Made by a program: the position numbers and the translations under genes
Assembly (NCBI GenBank): GCA_036265915.1
Contig: DATAOC010000027.1
Coordinates: 1 to 59,897, forward strand
Direction of reading: 5' to 3'
Length of the DNA: 59,897 nt
Source of the DNA: AR12 sp036265915
Lineage (GTDB): Bacteria > Methylomirabilota > Methylomirabilia > Rokubacteriales > CSP1-6
Shown here: one piece after another, positions 26,359 through 35,078 of the stretch
Layout of the letters: every line of letters begins with the position of its first letter
Numbering within the stretch: position 1 is the stretch's first letter
Notes under the pieces: model-generated
What the model was told of the DNA's origin: nothing
The model's database searches: none
The model's input: the letters and a program-made list of their open reading frames with translations, nothing else

Positions 26359-27513
26359 GTGACCCGCGTCATCGCGGCCGCCGGCGCCGCCCTCGTCTCG
26401 CTCGACTCCGTCGTCAACATCGCATTCCCCGCCATCGCGGCAGCGTTCGGCGTCGCCCCCGACCGGATGCGCTGGGTGATCATCTGCTACGTCTTCACGT
26501 ACGCGTTGACGGCGCTGGGCGGCGGCGCGCTCGCTGACCGCGTCGGGCACCGGCGCGTGTTCATCGCGGGGGTCGCGTTGAGCGGCGTCGCCTTCGCGCT
26601 CGGCGGTCTGGCGCCGAGCTTCGCGAGCTTCCTCGGCGCGCGGGTGGTGCAGGGCGTCGGCGGCGGTCTCGTCTACGGCACCGCGCCCGGACTCGTCACG
26701 CTGGCCGCGCCGGCATCCGGCCGTGCGCGCGCGCTGGCGTCGCTCAACGCGGCCATCGGGCTCGCCTTTGCCTCGGGGCCGCTGGTGGCCGGCATCCTCG
26801 TCGACACCGTCGGCTGGCGCTCCGTCTTCCACGTGCGCGTGCCGCTGGCGGCGCTGGCGCTCGCGCTCGCGCTGCGGCTCCCCGCGTCGCCTCGCGCCGC
26901 ATCGGGGCGGCGGCTCGCCATGGAGGGTGTCGTGCGCGGCGCGGTGCTCCGGCCCGGCGTGCTGGCGTTCTGCGCCAACGCCGGGATCTTTGCGGTGTGG
27001 CTGCTGGGACCGTTCTATCTCGTGACCGTCCGCGGCCTCGACGCGAGCGCCGGCGGCGCGCTGTTCATGCTCACGCCGCTGGGCACCGCCGTTGCCGCGC
27101 CGCTCGCGGGCCGTCTCACCGAGCGCGTCGGCCCCGGTCCACTCGTGGCCGGCGGCCTCGCGCTCGAGGCGGTGTGCCTCGCGCTGCTCGGTGCCGCCGG
27201 CCCGACGACAGCGCTGCCCGCCCTCGCGGCGGCGCTGGCCGGCGCCGGCTTCGGGCTCGGCGTGTTCCAGGTCCCGAACATGTCGGCGGCCATGAGCGCG
27301 TTCGGCGCCACGCAGCAGGGCGTCGCCGGCGGCATCATGTTCTTCTCCCGCACCCTCGGCACCGTGTTCGGCGTCGCCACGCTCGCGCAGCTCTTCGCCG
27401 CGCGGCGGGCCGTCCTCGGCGTCGGCGCGTTCAACGAGTGCTTTGTGGTGGCGGCGCTCGGCGTGGCGGCGGCGGCGGTGCTGGGCGGGGTGTGGGCGCG
27501 CCGCGGCGTGTGA
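26359..27513 (+). CDS. Major facilitator superfamily transporter (drug/proton antiporter-like)
   Basis: A 384-residue MFS protein with 12 predicted TM helices. The loop 2-3 motif A is ADRVGHRR. The DHA-type first helix reads AALVSLDSVVNIAFPAI, with the Asp typical of DHA2 exporters, and motif C-like glycines lie in GLAFASGPLVAG. It is probably an exporter of a small hydrophobic compound; the substrate is unknown. The GTG start at 26359 precedes the first TM helix directly, with no clear ribosome binding site. Confidence 0.85.
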   Translation: MTRVIAAAGAALVSLDSVVNIAFPAIAAAFGVAPDRMRWVIICYVFTYALTALGGGALADRVGHRRVFIAGVALSGVAFALGGLAPSFASFLGARVVQGVGGGLVYGTAPGLVTLAAPASGRARALASLNAAIGLAFASGPLVAGILVDTVGWRSVFHVRVPLAALALALALRLPASPRAASGRRLAMEGVVRGAVLRPGVLAFCANAGIFAVWLLGPFYLVTVRGLDASAGGALFMLTPLGTAVAAPLAGRLTERVGPGPLVAGGLALEAVCLALLGAAGPTTALPALAAALAGAGFGLGVFQVPNMSAAMSAFGATQQGVAGGIMFFSRTLGTVFGVATLAQLFAARRAVLGVGAFNECFVVAALGVAAAAVLGGVWARRGV

Positions 27514-27530
27514 GCCGCGACGGCGGCGCG

Positions 27531-30500
27531 CTACTGTGGAATGACGACGGCGAGGCCGCGCGTGCGGAGCGCGGTGTCGACCGCGTGGTGGCGGCGCTCG
27601 GCGGGACCGGTGCGCGGCGCGGCGCCCTGGCGGCGGTCGAGGATGATCTCGGGGTCGCCGGCGAACTGGCGCGTGAGGTACTCGAAGAGATCGACGTTGC
27701 TGCGCGCGACGATCACGAGGTGGCCGAGCGCCTTCAGCTCCGGCTCGGCCTCCGCGAGCGCGGCGCGCATGCCCATGTCCGCGAACAGCACGACGGCATG
27801 CGCGACGTGCGCCTCCGCGTCCTCGAGGTGGCCCAGTCGCCGCGCCACCCGACCGAGGCCGGCGTGCGTGCGCGCGATGAGCGGTCGCAGGCCGAGCTCC
27901 TCGGCCAGCGCAAGCGCCTGGCCATACGCTTCGCGCGCCGAGGTCAGGTCGCCGACGCCCCCGCGCGCGTGCACGTCGCCGATGAGCCGCCACGCCAGCG
28001 CCTCGTGGCCGCGCTCGCCGTGCGCGAGCGACAGGGCGATGGCGCGGTCGGCGGTGGCGAGCGCGCCCGCGGCATCGCCGCGGGCGAGCAGCGCCTCGCC
28101 GAGCAGCACCGTCCAGCGCGCGAGGTACGCCATCACGCCGAGGGCTTCCGCGCGCCGGATGGCGTCATGGAGCAGCGCGTGACCATCGTCCTTGCGGTCG
28201 AGCGCCACCAGCGTCGACCCGAGCAGCGCGGCGGCGACCGGCTGCCACACCGGAAGCGTCGCCTGCTCGCAGAGGTCGACGCTGCGCGACAGCGGCGCCA
28301 GCGCGCGATCGAGCTGACCGCGCTCGCGCCACACGAGCCCGGTGAGCGTCCACGCGATCGCCTGGCTGTACGGATGGCGCGCGTCCTCGGCGCGCGTCCG
28401 CGCGCGATCGAGCACCGCGTCGGCGCGGTCGAATTCCCCCTGGTCGGCGAGGGCCCACGCCAGCCAGCCGCACGACGCCACGTACCCGGTGGTCGCGGCC
28501 ACGTCGGTGACGGTCTGTGACTCGAGCGCGGTGAGGTTTGCCTCCAGCACGTCGACGGCGAGACGGTGCTCGCCCCGCGCGTGGTGGCTGTGGCCGAGAT
28601 AGCGGCGCGCGAGCATCGCCAGCGTCGGGTCGTCGCGGCGGGCGGCGATGGCCAGACACCGCTCGCCGTACTCGATGGTCCGGGCCGTCTCACCGAGCAG
28701 GTAGTGATAGTTGACGAGGTAGGTGTAGGCGCGAGCCAGCCGCTCTTCATCGCCCAGCTGCCGGGCCAGCGTCTCGGCTTCCTTCGACAGTCGGTGGATG
28801 TCGTCGAGCCGGCCGAGCTGCAGGAGCGGCGGCCGGAGGTCGAGACGGATGTCGATGGCCGCCGCCAGCGTCTCGGGACGCTGCGGCAGCTGCTGCACGC
28901 TCCGCAGCGCCTTTTCGTAGAAGCCCGCGGCTTCCTTGTTCGCCGACCGGGCGACGGCGCGGTCGCCGGCGTCGCGCAGATAGACGATGGCCTTCGCCCA
29001 CGCTTCGGCGCGAAGCGCGTGATCGGCCAGCCGCTCGACGTGCTCGGCCCGCCGCGCGCCCGGGTAGGCGGACTCCAGCGCGCCGAGGATGCGCGCATGC
29101 AACGCGCGGCGCTGGTCCTTCAGCAAGCTCGCGTAGGCGACGTCGAGGGTGATGGCCTGCTTGAAGGAGTACGCGAGGTCCGGGTACAGCGCCGTCGCGC
29201 GCAGGAAGCCCGCGGCCTCGAGCTCGGTCAGGCCGTGCATGACGTCGTCGGGCGGCACCTCGACGATCGCCTGCAGCAGGGCGACGGGGACGTCGTGACC
29301 GACGGCGGCGCCCGCTTGCAACAACCCCTTGCTCGACAGGCCGAGCCGGTCGATGCGCGCGGCCAGCACCGCCTGCACGCGGTCGGGAATCTGGATCCCG
29401 TCGACCGGCTTCAGCAGGTGGAAGTCGCCGGGATGACCGACGAGCGCGCGCGTCTCGACCAGCGCGCGGACCGACTCTTCGAGAAAGAACGGGTTGCCCT
29501 CGGTGTGCTCGACGAGCCGGCGCTTGAGCGGTACCAGATCCGGAGCCTCGCCGAGCATCTGATCGACGAGCGCGTTGGCCGTCTCGGTGGTCAGCGGCTC
29601 CAGCGTGATGACGGTCACCGCCGCGCCCGCCGGCCAGTCGTGAACGTAGTCGGGCCGCGCGCTGACGATGAGCAGCACCCGCGCCTCGCGCAGCTGCTCG
29701 GCGAGATAGTCGAGCAGGGCCTGTGTTTCGGAGTCCGCCCACTGGAGGTTCTCGACCGCGATGACGACCGGCGCTTGCTCGCTCTCTTTCAGGAGCACGT
29801 CGCGGACGGCGCGGAAGATCCGCTGCCGCCGCGCGGACGGCTCGAGCGCTGCCCACTCGGCGTCCTCGGTCGGCACGTTGCCCACGGCGAGAATCGGGGA
29901 GACGGCCGTGGCGAGGGTCGGGTCGAGCGCCAGCAGCCGCGCCGCGACCTTCTCGCGGATACGACGGGCGTCGTCCTCGTCGTCCACCTGGAAGTAGGAC
30001 ACGAGCAGGGCGCGAACGGGCAGGTAAGGCGTCGGCGTGCCGTACGAGACGCACGCGCCGTCGATCGTGCGCCAGCCGTCGGCGGCCGCCGTGCGCAGCG
30101 CCTCCAGCAGCAGCCGCGACTTGCCTATCCCGGGCTCACCGGCGATGAGTGCGAGCTGGCCACGTCCGGCGACGACGCGCGCGCGCAGCGCCTCGATCCG
30201 CGCCAGATCGTCGACGCGACCGAGCATCGGCGTCAGGCCGCCCGCGCCGGCGGTCAGGCTCGAGCTGGTGCCCGCCGCGCGGCGTAGCTCCCACACCTCC
30301 ACCGGCTCGCGCAGGCCCTTCACCAGCATCGGCCCCTGCGCGTCAGCCTCGATGGCGCGATCGGCGAGGCGACGCGTGGCCGACGTGATGAGCGTGCCGC
30401 CCGGCCGCGCCAGCTGCTCCATTCGCGCAGCCAGGTGCGTCGTCTGGCCGACGGCGCTGTAGTCCATCTGCAGATCGTTGCCGATGGAGCGGACGACCAC

Positions 30501-31064
30501 CTCGCCGGAGTTGAGTCCGACACGGATCTGCACCTCGACACCGAGCCGCCGCCGGAACTCCTCCGCCCGACCGGCGACGCGGCGGTGCATGCGGAGCGCC
30601 GCGTAGCAGGCGCGGACCGCGTGGTCCTCGCACGCGAGCGGGGCGCCGAAGAGCGCCATGATCCCGTCGCCCATGACCTGGTTCACCGTGCCCTCGTAGC
30701 GGTGCACGGCCTCCATCATGTCCTCGAGGACGGCGTCGAGCAGCGCGCGAGCGTCCTCGGGGTCCCGCTCGGCGAGCAACTCGAGTGATCCTTTCAGATC
30801 GGCGAACAACACCGTGACTTGCTTGCGTTCTCCGGCGAGGCTCTCGCGGCTGCTGCGGATCTTTTGCGCCAGGTGTCCCGGGGTGTACGAGTCGGGCGCC
30901 TCGGACCGCGAGGCGCCCAGGCTGGTGCCGCAGGCGTTGCAGAACCGGTTGCCGGCGGGATTCATGGCCTGACACGCCGGGCAGGGCAGGTCCAGGCGGG
31001 CACCGCACCCGCCGCAGAACTTCACGCCGGGAGCGTTGTCCTTGTCACAGCCGCTGCACCGCAT
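27531..31064 (-). CDS. Zinc-ribbon / class III nucleotidyl cyclase / AAA ATPase / TPR regulator
   Basis: A 1177-residue protein. A double zinc ribbon occupies residues 1 to about 50 (CSGC, CGGC, CPAC and CNAC). A class III adenylate/guanylate cyclase domain follows, at about 75-250, with the metal Asp pair in LFADLKGS and VMGDGIMALFG and the motif AVGQTTHLAARM. Next is a STAND-type ATPase (Walker A AGEPGIGKSR), then a long helical TPR region to the C-terminus. Family members make cAMP or use the cyclase fold as a sensor, with the TPR region binding partners. Single-gene unit, divergent from the UGSC operon; GAGG lies upstream of the ATG. Very common in Rokubacteria-like and actinobacterial genomes. 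Confidence 0.9.
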   Translation of the reverse strand: MRCSGCDKDNAPGVKFCGGCGARLDLPCPACQAMNPAGNRFCNACGTSLGASRSEAPDSYTPGHLAQKIRSSRESLAGERKQVTVLFADLKGSLELLAERDPEDARALLDAVLEDMMEAVHRYEGTVNQVMGDGIMALFGAPLACEDHAVRACYAALRMHRRVAGRAEEFRRRLGVEVQIRVGLNSGEVVVRSIGNDLQMDYSAVGQTTHLAARMEQLARPGGTLITSATRRLADRAIEADAQGPMLVKGLREPVEVWELRRAAGTSSSLTAGAGGLTPMLGRVDDLARIEALRARVVAGRGQLALIAGEPGIGKSRLLLEALRTAAADGWRTIDGACVSYGTPTPYLPVRALLVSYFQVDDEDDARRIREKVAARLLALDPTLATAVSPILAVGNVPTEDAEWAALEPSARRQRIFRAVRDVLLKESEQAPVVIAVENLQWADSETQALLDYLAEQLREARVLLIVSARPDYVHDWPAGAAVTVITLEPLTTETANALVDQMLGEAPDLVPLKRRLVEHTEGNPFFLEESVRALVETRALVGHPGDFHLLKPVDGIQIPDRVQAVLAARIDRLGLSSKGLLQAGAAVGHDVPVALLQAIVEVPPDDVMHGLTELEAAGFLRATALYPDLAYSFKQAITLDVAYASLLKDQRRALHARILGALESAYPGARRAEHVERLADHALRAEAWAKAIVYLRDAGDRAVARSANKEAAGFYEKALRSVQQLPQRPETLAAAIDIRLDLRPPLLQLGRLDDIHRLSKEAETLARQLGDEERLARAYTYLVNYHYLLGETARTIEYGERCLAIAARRDDPTLAMLARRYLGHSHHARGEHRLAVDVLEANLTALESQTVTDVAATTGYVASCGWLAWALADQGEFDRADAVLDRARTRAEDARHPYSQAIAWTLTGLVWRERGQLDRALAPLSRSVDLCEQATLPVWQPVAAALLGSTLVALDRKDDGHALLHDAIRRAEALGVMAYLARWTVLLGEALLARGDAAGALATADRAIALSLAHGERGHEALAWRLIGDVHARGGVGDLTSAREAYGQALALAEELGLRPLIARTHAGLGRVARRLGHLEDAEAHVAHAVVLFADMGMRAALAEAEPELKALGHLVIVARSNVDLFEYLTRQFAGDPEIILDRRQGAAPRTGPAERRHHAVDTALRTRGLAVVIPQ

Positions 31065-31244
31065 CACCGCTACCTCATGTGGTCGTATCGGGCGTACCCC
31101 GAGCGGGGTCCACGGAGGATAGGGTACCGGCGCCGGCCGGTCAAGCGGCGCCGGAAGATTGCGCCTGGGGCGGCTGAGCCGCGCGGTCGGTTGCCGCTCC
31201 GCGGGCGCGGTGGTAGCGTGACGCCACTTCCGAAGGAGGCTTCG

Positions 31245-32282
31245 ATGCCGGCCACGCTCACGTCCCCGCGGTACAAGGTCGAGTCCCTCGACGACGCCAT
31301 GGAGCTGTGCTACGCGAAGGGCTGGTCCGACGGCTTGCCGGTCGTTCCGCCCACGGAGCCCGCCGTCCGCGCCATGCTCGACGCGGCTCGACTGGCACCG
31401 GACACCCAGATCGCCTATCTCGCTCACCGGGCCGTCTCGATCACGGCCGAGAAGGTCGCCATCAACGCCGTCATGGCCGGCTGCAGGCCGGAGTACATGC
31501 CGGTGGTCGTGGCGGCGGTCGAGGGCATCGGCGATGAGCGCTGGAGCTACCACGGACCCGGCACGTCCACTGGCGGCGCCGCCGTGCTCATGATCGTGAA
31601 CGGGCCGATCGCGGCCGAGCTCGACATCAACGCCGGCGACAACCTCTTTGGCCCGGGCTGGCGCGCAAACCTCACGATCGGCCGCGCGCTGCGGCTCGTC
31701 ATGCGCAACGTCGCCGGCTCGATGCCGGGGCTGCTCGATCGCGGAACGCTCGGGCATCCCGGCAAGCTGTCCTATGTCATCGCCGAGAACGAGGCGGAGA
31801 GCCCGTGGACGCCGCTGCACGTCGAGCGCGGCTTTCGTCCCGAGCAGTCGACGGTCACCGTCATGGCCGCCGAGTCGCCGCACCAGTTCTACAACCAGCT
31901 GTCGAACACGGCGGAGGGCGTGCTCACCACGCTCGCCGACAACATGCGCGTCTCGGGCAACGTGATGGGCCAGCCGAACTACTGCCTCGTCATCGCCGGT
32001 GAGCACATGAAGACGATCGCCGCGAGCGGCTGGGGCAAGAAGGAGATCCGCGAGTTCGTCTGGAACCACACGCAGAACAGTCACGCGCATCTGAAGCGCA
32101 CCAACCGGATGACCGGCGCCATCCAGCCCGGCGACGAGGACAAGCGGCGTCCGCTGGTGGCGTCACCCGACGACATCCTGGTCGTCGCCGCCGGCGGCCG
32201 CGCCGGCGCCTTCTCGTGCTTCATTCCGGGCTGGTCGAGCGCGAAGACGTCCCAGGCCGTCACCAAGGAGATCAAGCGATGA
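31245..32282 (+). CDS. Conserved protein of unknown function, partner of the UGSC selenoprotein
   Basis: A 345-residue, probably soluble protein with no signal peptide. The N-terminal block LCYAKGWSDGLPVVPPTEP is striking and looks family-conserved. Later blocks include VMAGCRPEYMPVVVAAVEG, YHGPGTSTGGAAVLMIVNGP, DNLFGPGWRANLTIGRALRL and ILVVAAGGRAGAFSCFIPGW. Cysteines at the start, in AGCRPEY, in NYCLVIAG and in FSCFIPGW could be redox-active, though no CxxC is present. AAGGAGG lies 5 bases before the ATG. Its stop overlaps the start of the UGSC selenoprotein gene (ATGA), so the two are translated together and probably act together. I cannot name a reaction. Confidence 0.75.
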   Translation: MPATLTSPRYKVESLDDAMELCYAKGWSDGLPVVPPTEPAVRAMLDAARLAPDTQIAYLAHRAVSITAEKVAINAVMAGCRPEYMPVVVAAVEGIGDERWSYHGPGTSTGGAAVLMIVNGPIAAELDINAGDNLFGPGWRANLTIGRALRLVMRNVAGSMPGLLDRGTLGHPGKLSYVIAENEAESPWTPLHVERGFRPEQSTVTVMAAESPHQFYNQLSNTAEGVLTTLADNMRVSGNVMGQPNYCLVIAGEHMKTIAASGWGKKEIREFVWNHTQNSHAHLKRTNRMTGAIQPGDEDKRRPLVASPDDILVVAAGGRAGAFSCFIPGWSSAKTSQAVTKEIKR

Positions 32283-32809
32283 TCGAGATCCTCGACCCCA
32301 CCGTTGCCGCGTCGACGCAGCCCATCGCGTTCTCGCCGCGGCCCAGCGCGCTGGCCGGCAAGCGGATCGCGCTGATCGAGAACACCAAGCACAACTCCGA
32401 CGCGCTGCTCCGGCGGATCGGCGACGTGCTGAAGCAGGAGTACGGCGTCGCCGAGTGGCGCATGTACCGCAAGCACAACGCCGGCGTCCCGGCCCACCAG
32501 GAGATCATCGAGGCGATCAAGACGTCGGCCGACGTCGTGGTCGCCGGCATCGGTGATTGAGGGTCCTGCTCGTCGGGCAGTGTGCTCGACGGAATCCTCC
32601 TCGAGAAGACGGGAATCCCCTCGGCGTCGATCGTCACCGACGTGTTCGAAAAGACCGGCCGCGCCATGGCCGAGCAGTGGGGGCTGCCACGCTACAAGTT
32701 CCTCGCGATGCCGCATCCCATCGCCAACCTCAGCGAGGCCGATCTGGATCGGCGCGCCCGGGAGATCGTTCCGGACATCGTGAAGCTGCTGCTGCAGGGC
32801 CAGGAGTAG
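32279..32809 (+). CDS. UGSC family selenoprotein
   Basis: Reading through the TGA at 32558-32560 gives 176 residues with the family-defining motif GIGD-Sec94-Gly-Ser-Cys97 followed by SSGSVLDGILLEK. The N-terminal half contains LAGKRIALIENTKHNSDALL and the C-terminal half MPHPIANLSEADLDRRA. The two halves lie in one frame and together match the UGSC family, whose biochemical function is unknown; a selenol/thiol redox pair UxxC is implied. A strong hairpin follows the UGA. The ATG overlaps the preceding stop (ATGA). Ordinary gene calling would break this into a 94-codon and a 76-codon piece. Members of this family occur with Sec or with Cys at this position. Confidence 0.9.
32571..32591 (+). 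promoter_or_regulatory. Putative bacterial SECIS hairpin of the UGSC selenoprotein
   Basis: CGTCGGGCA (32571-32579) pairs with TGCTCGACG (32583-32591), nine pairs including one G-U, around the loop GTG. The loop starts 19 bases after the UGA and begins with G, as expected for SelB recognition. Confidence 0.75.
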
Positions 32810-32811
32810 CG

Positions 32812-33780
32812 TTCCGCCCGGCGTGGTGGCTGCGGAACCGCCACGCGCAGACGATCTGGGGTCCGCTCTTCCGCCGGGGCGCGGTGGCGCTCCGGCGGGA
32901 GCGCGTGGCGACGCGCGACGGTGACTTCGTCGATCTGGACTGGCTCGACGCGCCGGCGCGCGCCCAGGCCCCGCTGCTCCTCGTCCTGCACGGTCTCGAG
33001 GGCTCGTGCCGGTCGCACTACGTGCGGGGCGTGCTGGCGCTGGCGCGCGCCGCCGGCTGGCGGGCGGTCATGCTGAACTTCCGGTCGTGCAGCGGCGAGC
33101 CGAACCGCCTGCCGCGGTTCTATCACTCCGGCGACACCGGGGACCTCGACGAGATCGTGAGCCGGCTCGTCCAACGCGAGCCCGACGTTCCGCTGGCTGC
33201 GCTCGGCGTCTCGCTCGGGGGCAACGTCCTCCTGAAGTGGCTCGGCGAGCAAGGCGCGGCGGCGCCGGCGAACGTCCGCGCCGCCGTCGGCATCTCGGTG
33301 CCGTTCGCCCTCGAGCCGTGCGCGCGCGCGCTCGACCGCGGGTTCCAGAAGTGGGTGTACACCGCCAGCTTCATGCGGAGCTTCAAGGACAAGGTGCGCG
33401 CGAAGGCCCGGGTGCACGGGGCGTTCGTCGATCTCGACGCCGTCCGGCGCGCGCGCACGTTCGCCGCCTACGATCGCGTCGTCACGGCGCCGCTGCACGG
33501 CTTCGCCGACGAGCTCGATTACTGGCGCCGCGCCTCCTGTGCGCCGTTCCTCTCCAAGATCCGTCCGCCGACGCTGCTGCTCAGCGCCGCCGACGATCCG
33601 TTCGTCCCGCCGGAGGCACTGCCGGATCCCGCGACGCTGCCCCGACACGTGAGGCTTCACGTCAGCGCGCGCGGCGGCCACGTCGGGTTCGTGGACGGTC
33701 CGCCCTGGCGGACGAGCTCGTGGGCCGAGCGGCGCGCGATGGAGTTCTTGCGCGGCATCGTCGACCCCGCGCTCTGCTAG
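32812..33780 (+). CDS. YheT-type alpha/beta hydrolase (start unresolved)
   Basis: An alpha/beta hydrolase of the YheT/AbhD family. The conserved family N-terminus FRPAWWLRNRHAQTIWGPLF is present from 32812, then LLLVLHGLEGSCRSHYVRG, the nucleophile elbow GVSLGGNVLLKW, an Asp in SAADDPFVPPEAL and the final His in GGHVGFVDG. No ATG, GTG or TTG exists between the end of the UGSC gene and this conserved block. The first GTG (32884) would delete the block, and the frame stays open back into the UGSC gene. The start is therefore a rare codon or lies inside the upstream gene. Likely a lipid or ester hydrolase. Confidence 0.8.
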   Translation, partial: FRPAWWLRNRHAQTIWGPLFRRGAVALRRERVATRDGDFVDLDWLDAPARAQAPLLLVLHGLEGSCRSHYVRGVLALARAAGWRAVMLNFRSCSGEPNRLPRFYHSGDTGDLDEIVSRLVQREPDVPLAALGVSLGGNVLLKWLGEQGAAAPANVRAAVGISVPFALEPCARALDRGFQKWVYTASFMRSFKDKVRAKARVHGAFVDLDAVRRARTFAAYDRVVTAPLHGFADELDYWRRASCAPFLSKIRPPTLLLSAADDPFVPPEALPDPATLPRHVRLHVSARGGHVGFVDGPPWRTSSWAERRAMEFLRGIVDPALC

Positions 33781-33781
33781 G

Positions 33782-35065
33782 ATGCAGTCGATGCCGGCCG
33801 ACGAGTACGGGCTGCCCCTCTCCACCGCCGAGCCGGAGGCGCTCGCGCTCTACGACCGCGCGGTGCACGCGCTCCTGTCGTGGCACGCCGACGCGCTGCC
33901 GCTCTTTCGCGCCGCCGCCGCGCGCGATCCGGGACTGGCCATGGCCCACGCGGGCGCCGCCGTGTGCCTGTTTCTCGAGGAGCGCTTTCCCGAGACGAAG
34001 GCGGCCGCGGACGCCGCCCGCGCCGCCGTGAGCGGACAGAGCGAGCGCGAGCGCTCGCACGTGGCCGCGCTGACCGCATGGACCTCGGGACAGGTGCCGG
34101 AGGCCGAGCGGCTGATGCGCGCCCACCTCGCGACCTGGCCGGGCGACGCCGTGATCCTGCAGCGGCTCTATTACGTCCTCTTCTGGCTCGGCCGCTTCCC
34201 CGAGATGCTCGCGCTGACGGAGTCGCTGCGCGGTCACTATCCCGGCTCCTCGTTCGTCCTCGGCATGCACGCCTTCGCGCTCGAGGAGGCCGACCGCTGC
34301 CGGGAGGCGATCGGCGTCGCCGACGAGGCGCTGCGTCTTCAGCCCAACGACGCGTGGGCGGTCCACGCGCTGGCGCACGCGCTCTACGAGTCGGCCGACT
34401 TCGACGCCGGCGTCACGCGGCTGCCGCCGGCCATCCGCCCGTGTCGCGGGCTCGGCTGGTTCCGCAACCATCTGCTGTGGCACCTGGCGCTCGTCCACTT
34501 CGCGCGAGGTGACTACGACCGCGCCGGCCGCATGGCGCGACAGGTCTTCGAGCGGCAGCCCTCGTCGGTGGCAGGCGACCTGCACGACTCGATCTCCCTG
34601 CTGTGGCGCCTGGAGCTGGCCGGGCGCCCGGTCGGCGCCCGCTGGCAGCCGTTCACCGCCATCGCACGCGAGCGTGTGAACCGCATGGGACTGCTGTTCC
34701 ACGCCGCGCACATCGGCATGGCTCTCGCCGCCGGCGGCGACTGGGACACCGCGCGTGCGCATCTCGAGACCGTGCGGAGCCGGGCGAGCAAGGACAAGAC
34801 GGGCCTCATGGGCGATGTGCTCCTGCCGCTGCTGGAGGGCCTGCACGCCTTCGCGGGCGGCGATTATCGCCGCACGATCGAGCGGATCGAGCCGCTGCGT
34901 CCGCGGATCGTCGAGCTCGGCGGCTCGCGTGCTCAGCGCGACGTCTTCCACGACACGCTGTTCGAGGCCAGCTTCCGCGCCGGCGACGCCGAGCGCGCCG
35001 GCCGTTATCTCGCCGAGCGCCTCGCGCGCCGGCGCGACCACTTCTGGCTCACCCGCGCCGCGTAG
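33782..35065 (+). CDS. TTC38-like tetratricopeptide repeat protein
   Basis: A 427-residue alpha-helical protein made of TPR-like pairs throughout. It has the TTC38-family pattern ALALYDRAVHALLSWHADAL near the N-terminus, HAFALEEADRCREA, WAVHALAHALYESADFDAG and WFRNHLLWHLALVHFARGDY. Bacterial TTC38 homologues are soluble and of unknown function, presumably binding a protein partner or small ligand. It starts one base after the hydrolase stop, so it is translationally coupled to it. Confidence 0.85.
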   Translation: MQSMPADEYGLPLSTAEPEALALYDRAVHALLSWHADALPLFRAAAARDPGLAMAHAGAAVCLFLEERFPETKAAADAARAAVSGQSERERSHVAALTAWTSGQVPEAERLMRAHLATWPGDAVILQRLYYVLFWLGRFPEMLALTESLRGHYPGSSFVLGMHAFALEEADRCREAIGVADEALRLQPNDAWAVHALAHALYESADFDAGVTRLPPAIRPCRGLGWFRNHLLWHLALVHFARGDYDRAGRMARQVFERQPSSVAGDLHDSISLLWRLELAGRPVGARWQPFTAIARERVNRMGLLFHAAHIGMALAAGGDWDTARAHLETVRSRASKDKTGLMGDVLLPLLEGLHAFAGGDYRRTIERIEPLRPRIVELGGSRAQRDVFHDTLFEASFRAGDAERAGRYLAERLARRRDHFWLTRAA

Positions 35066-35078
35066 CGCCGCCGACCCG

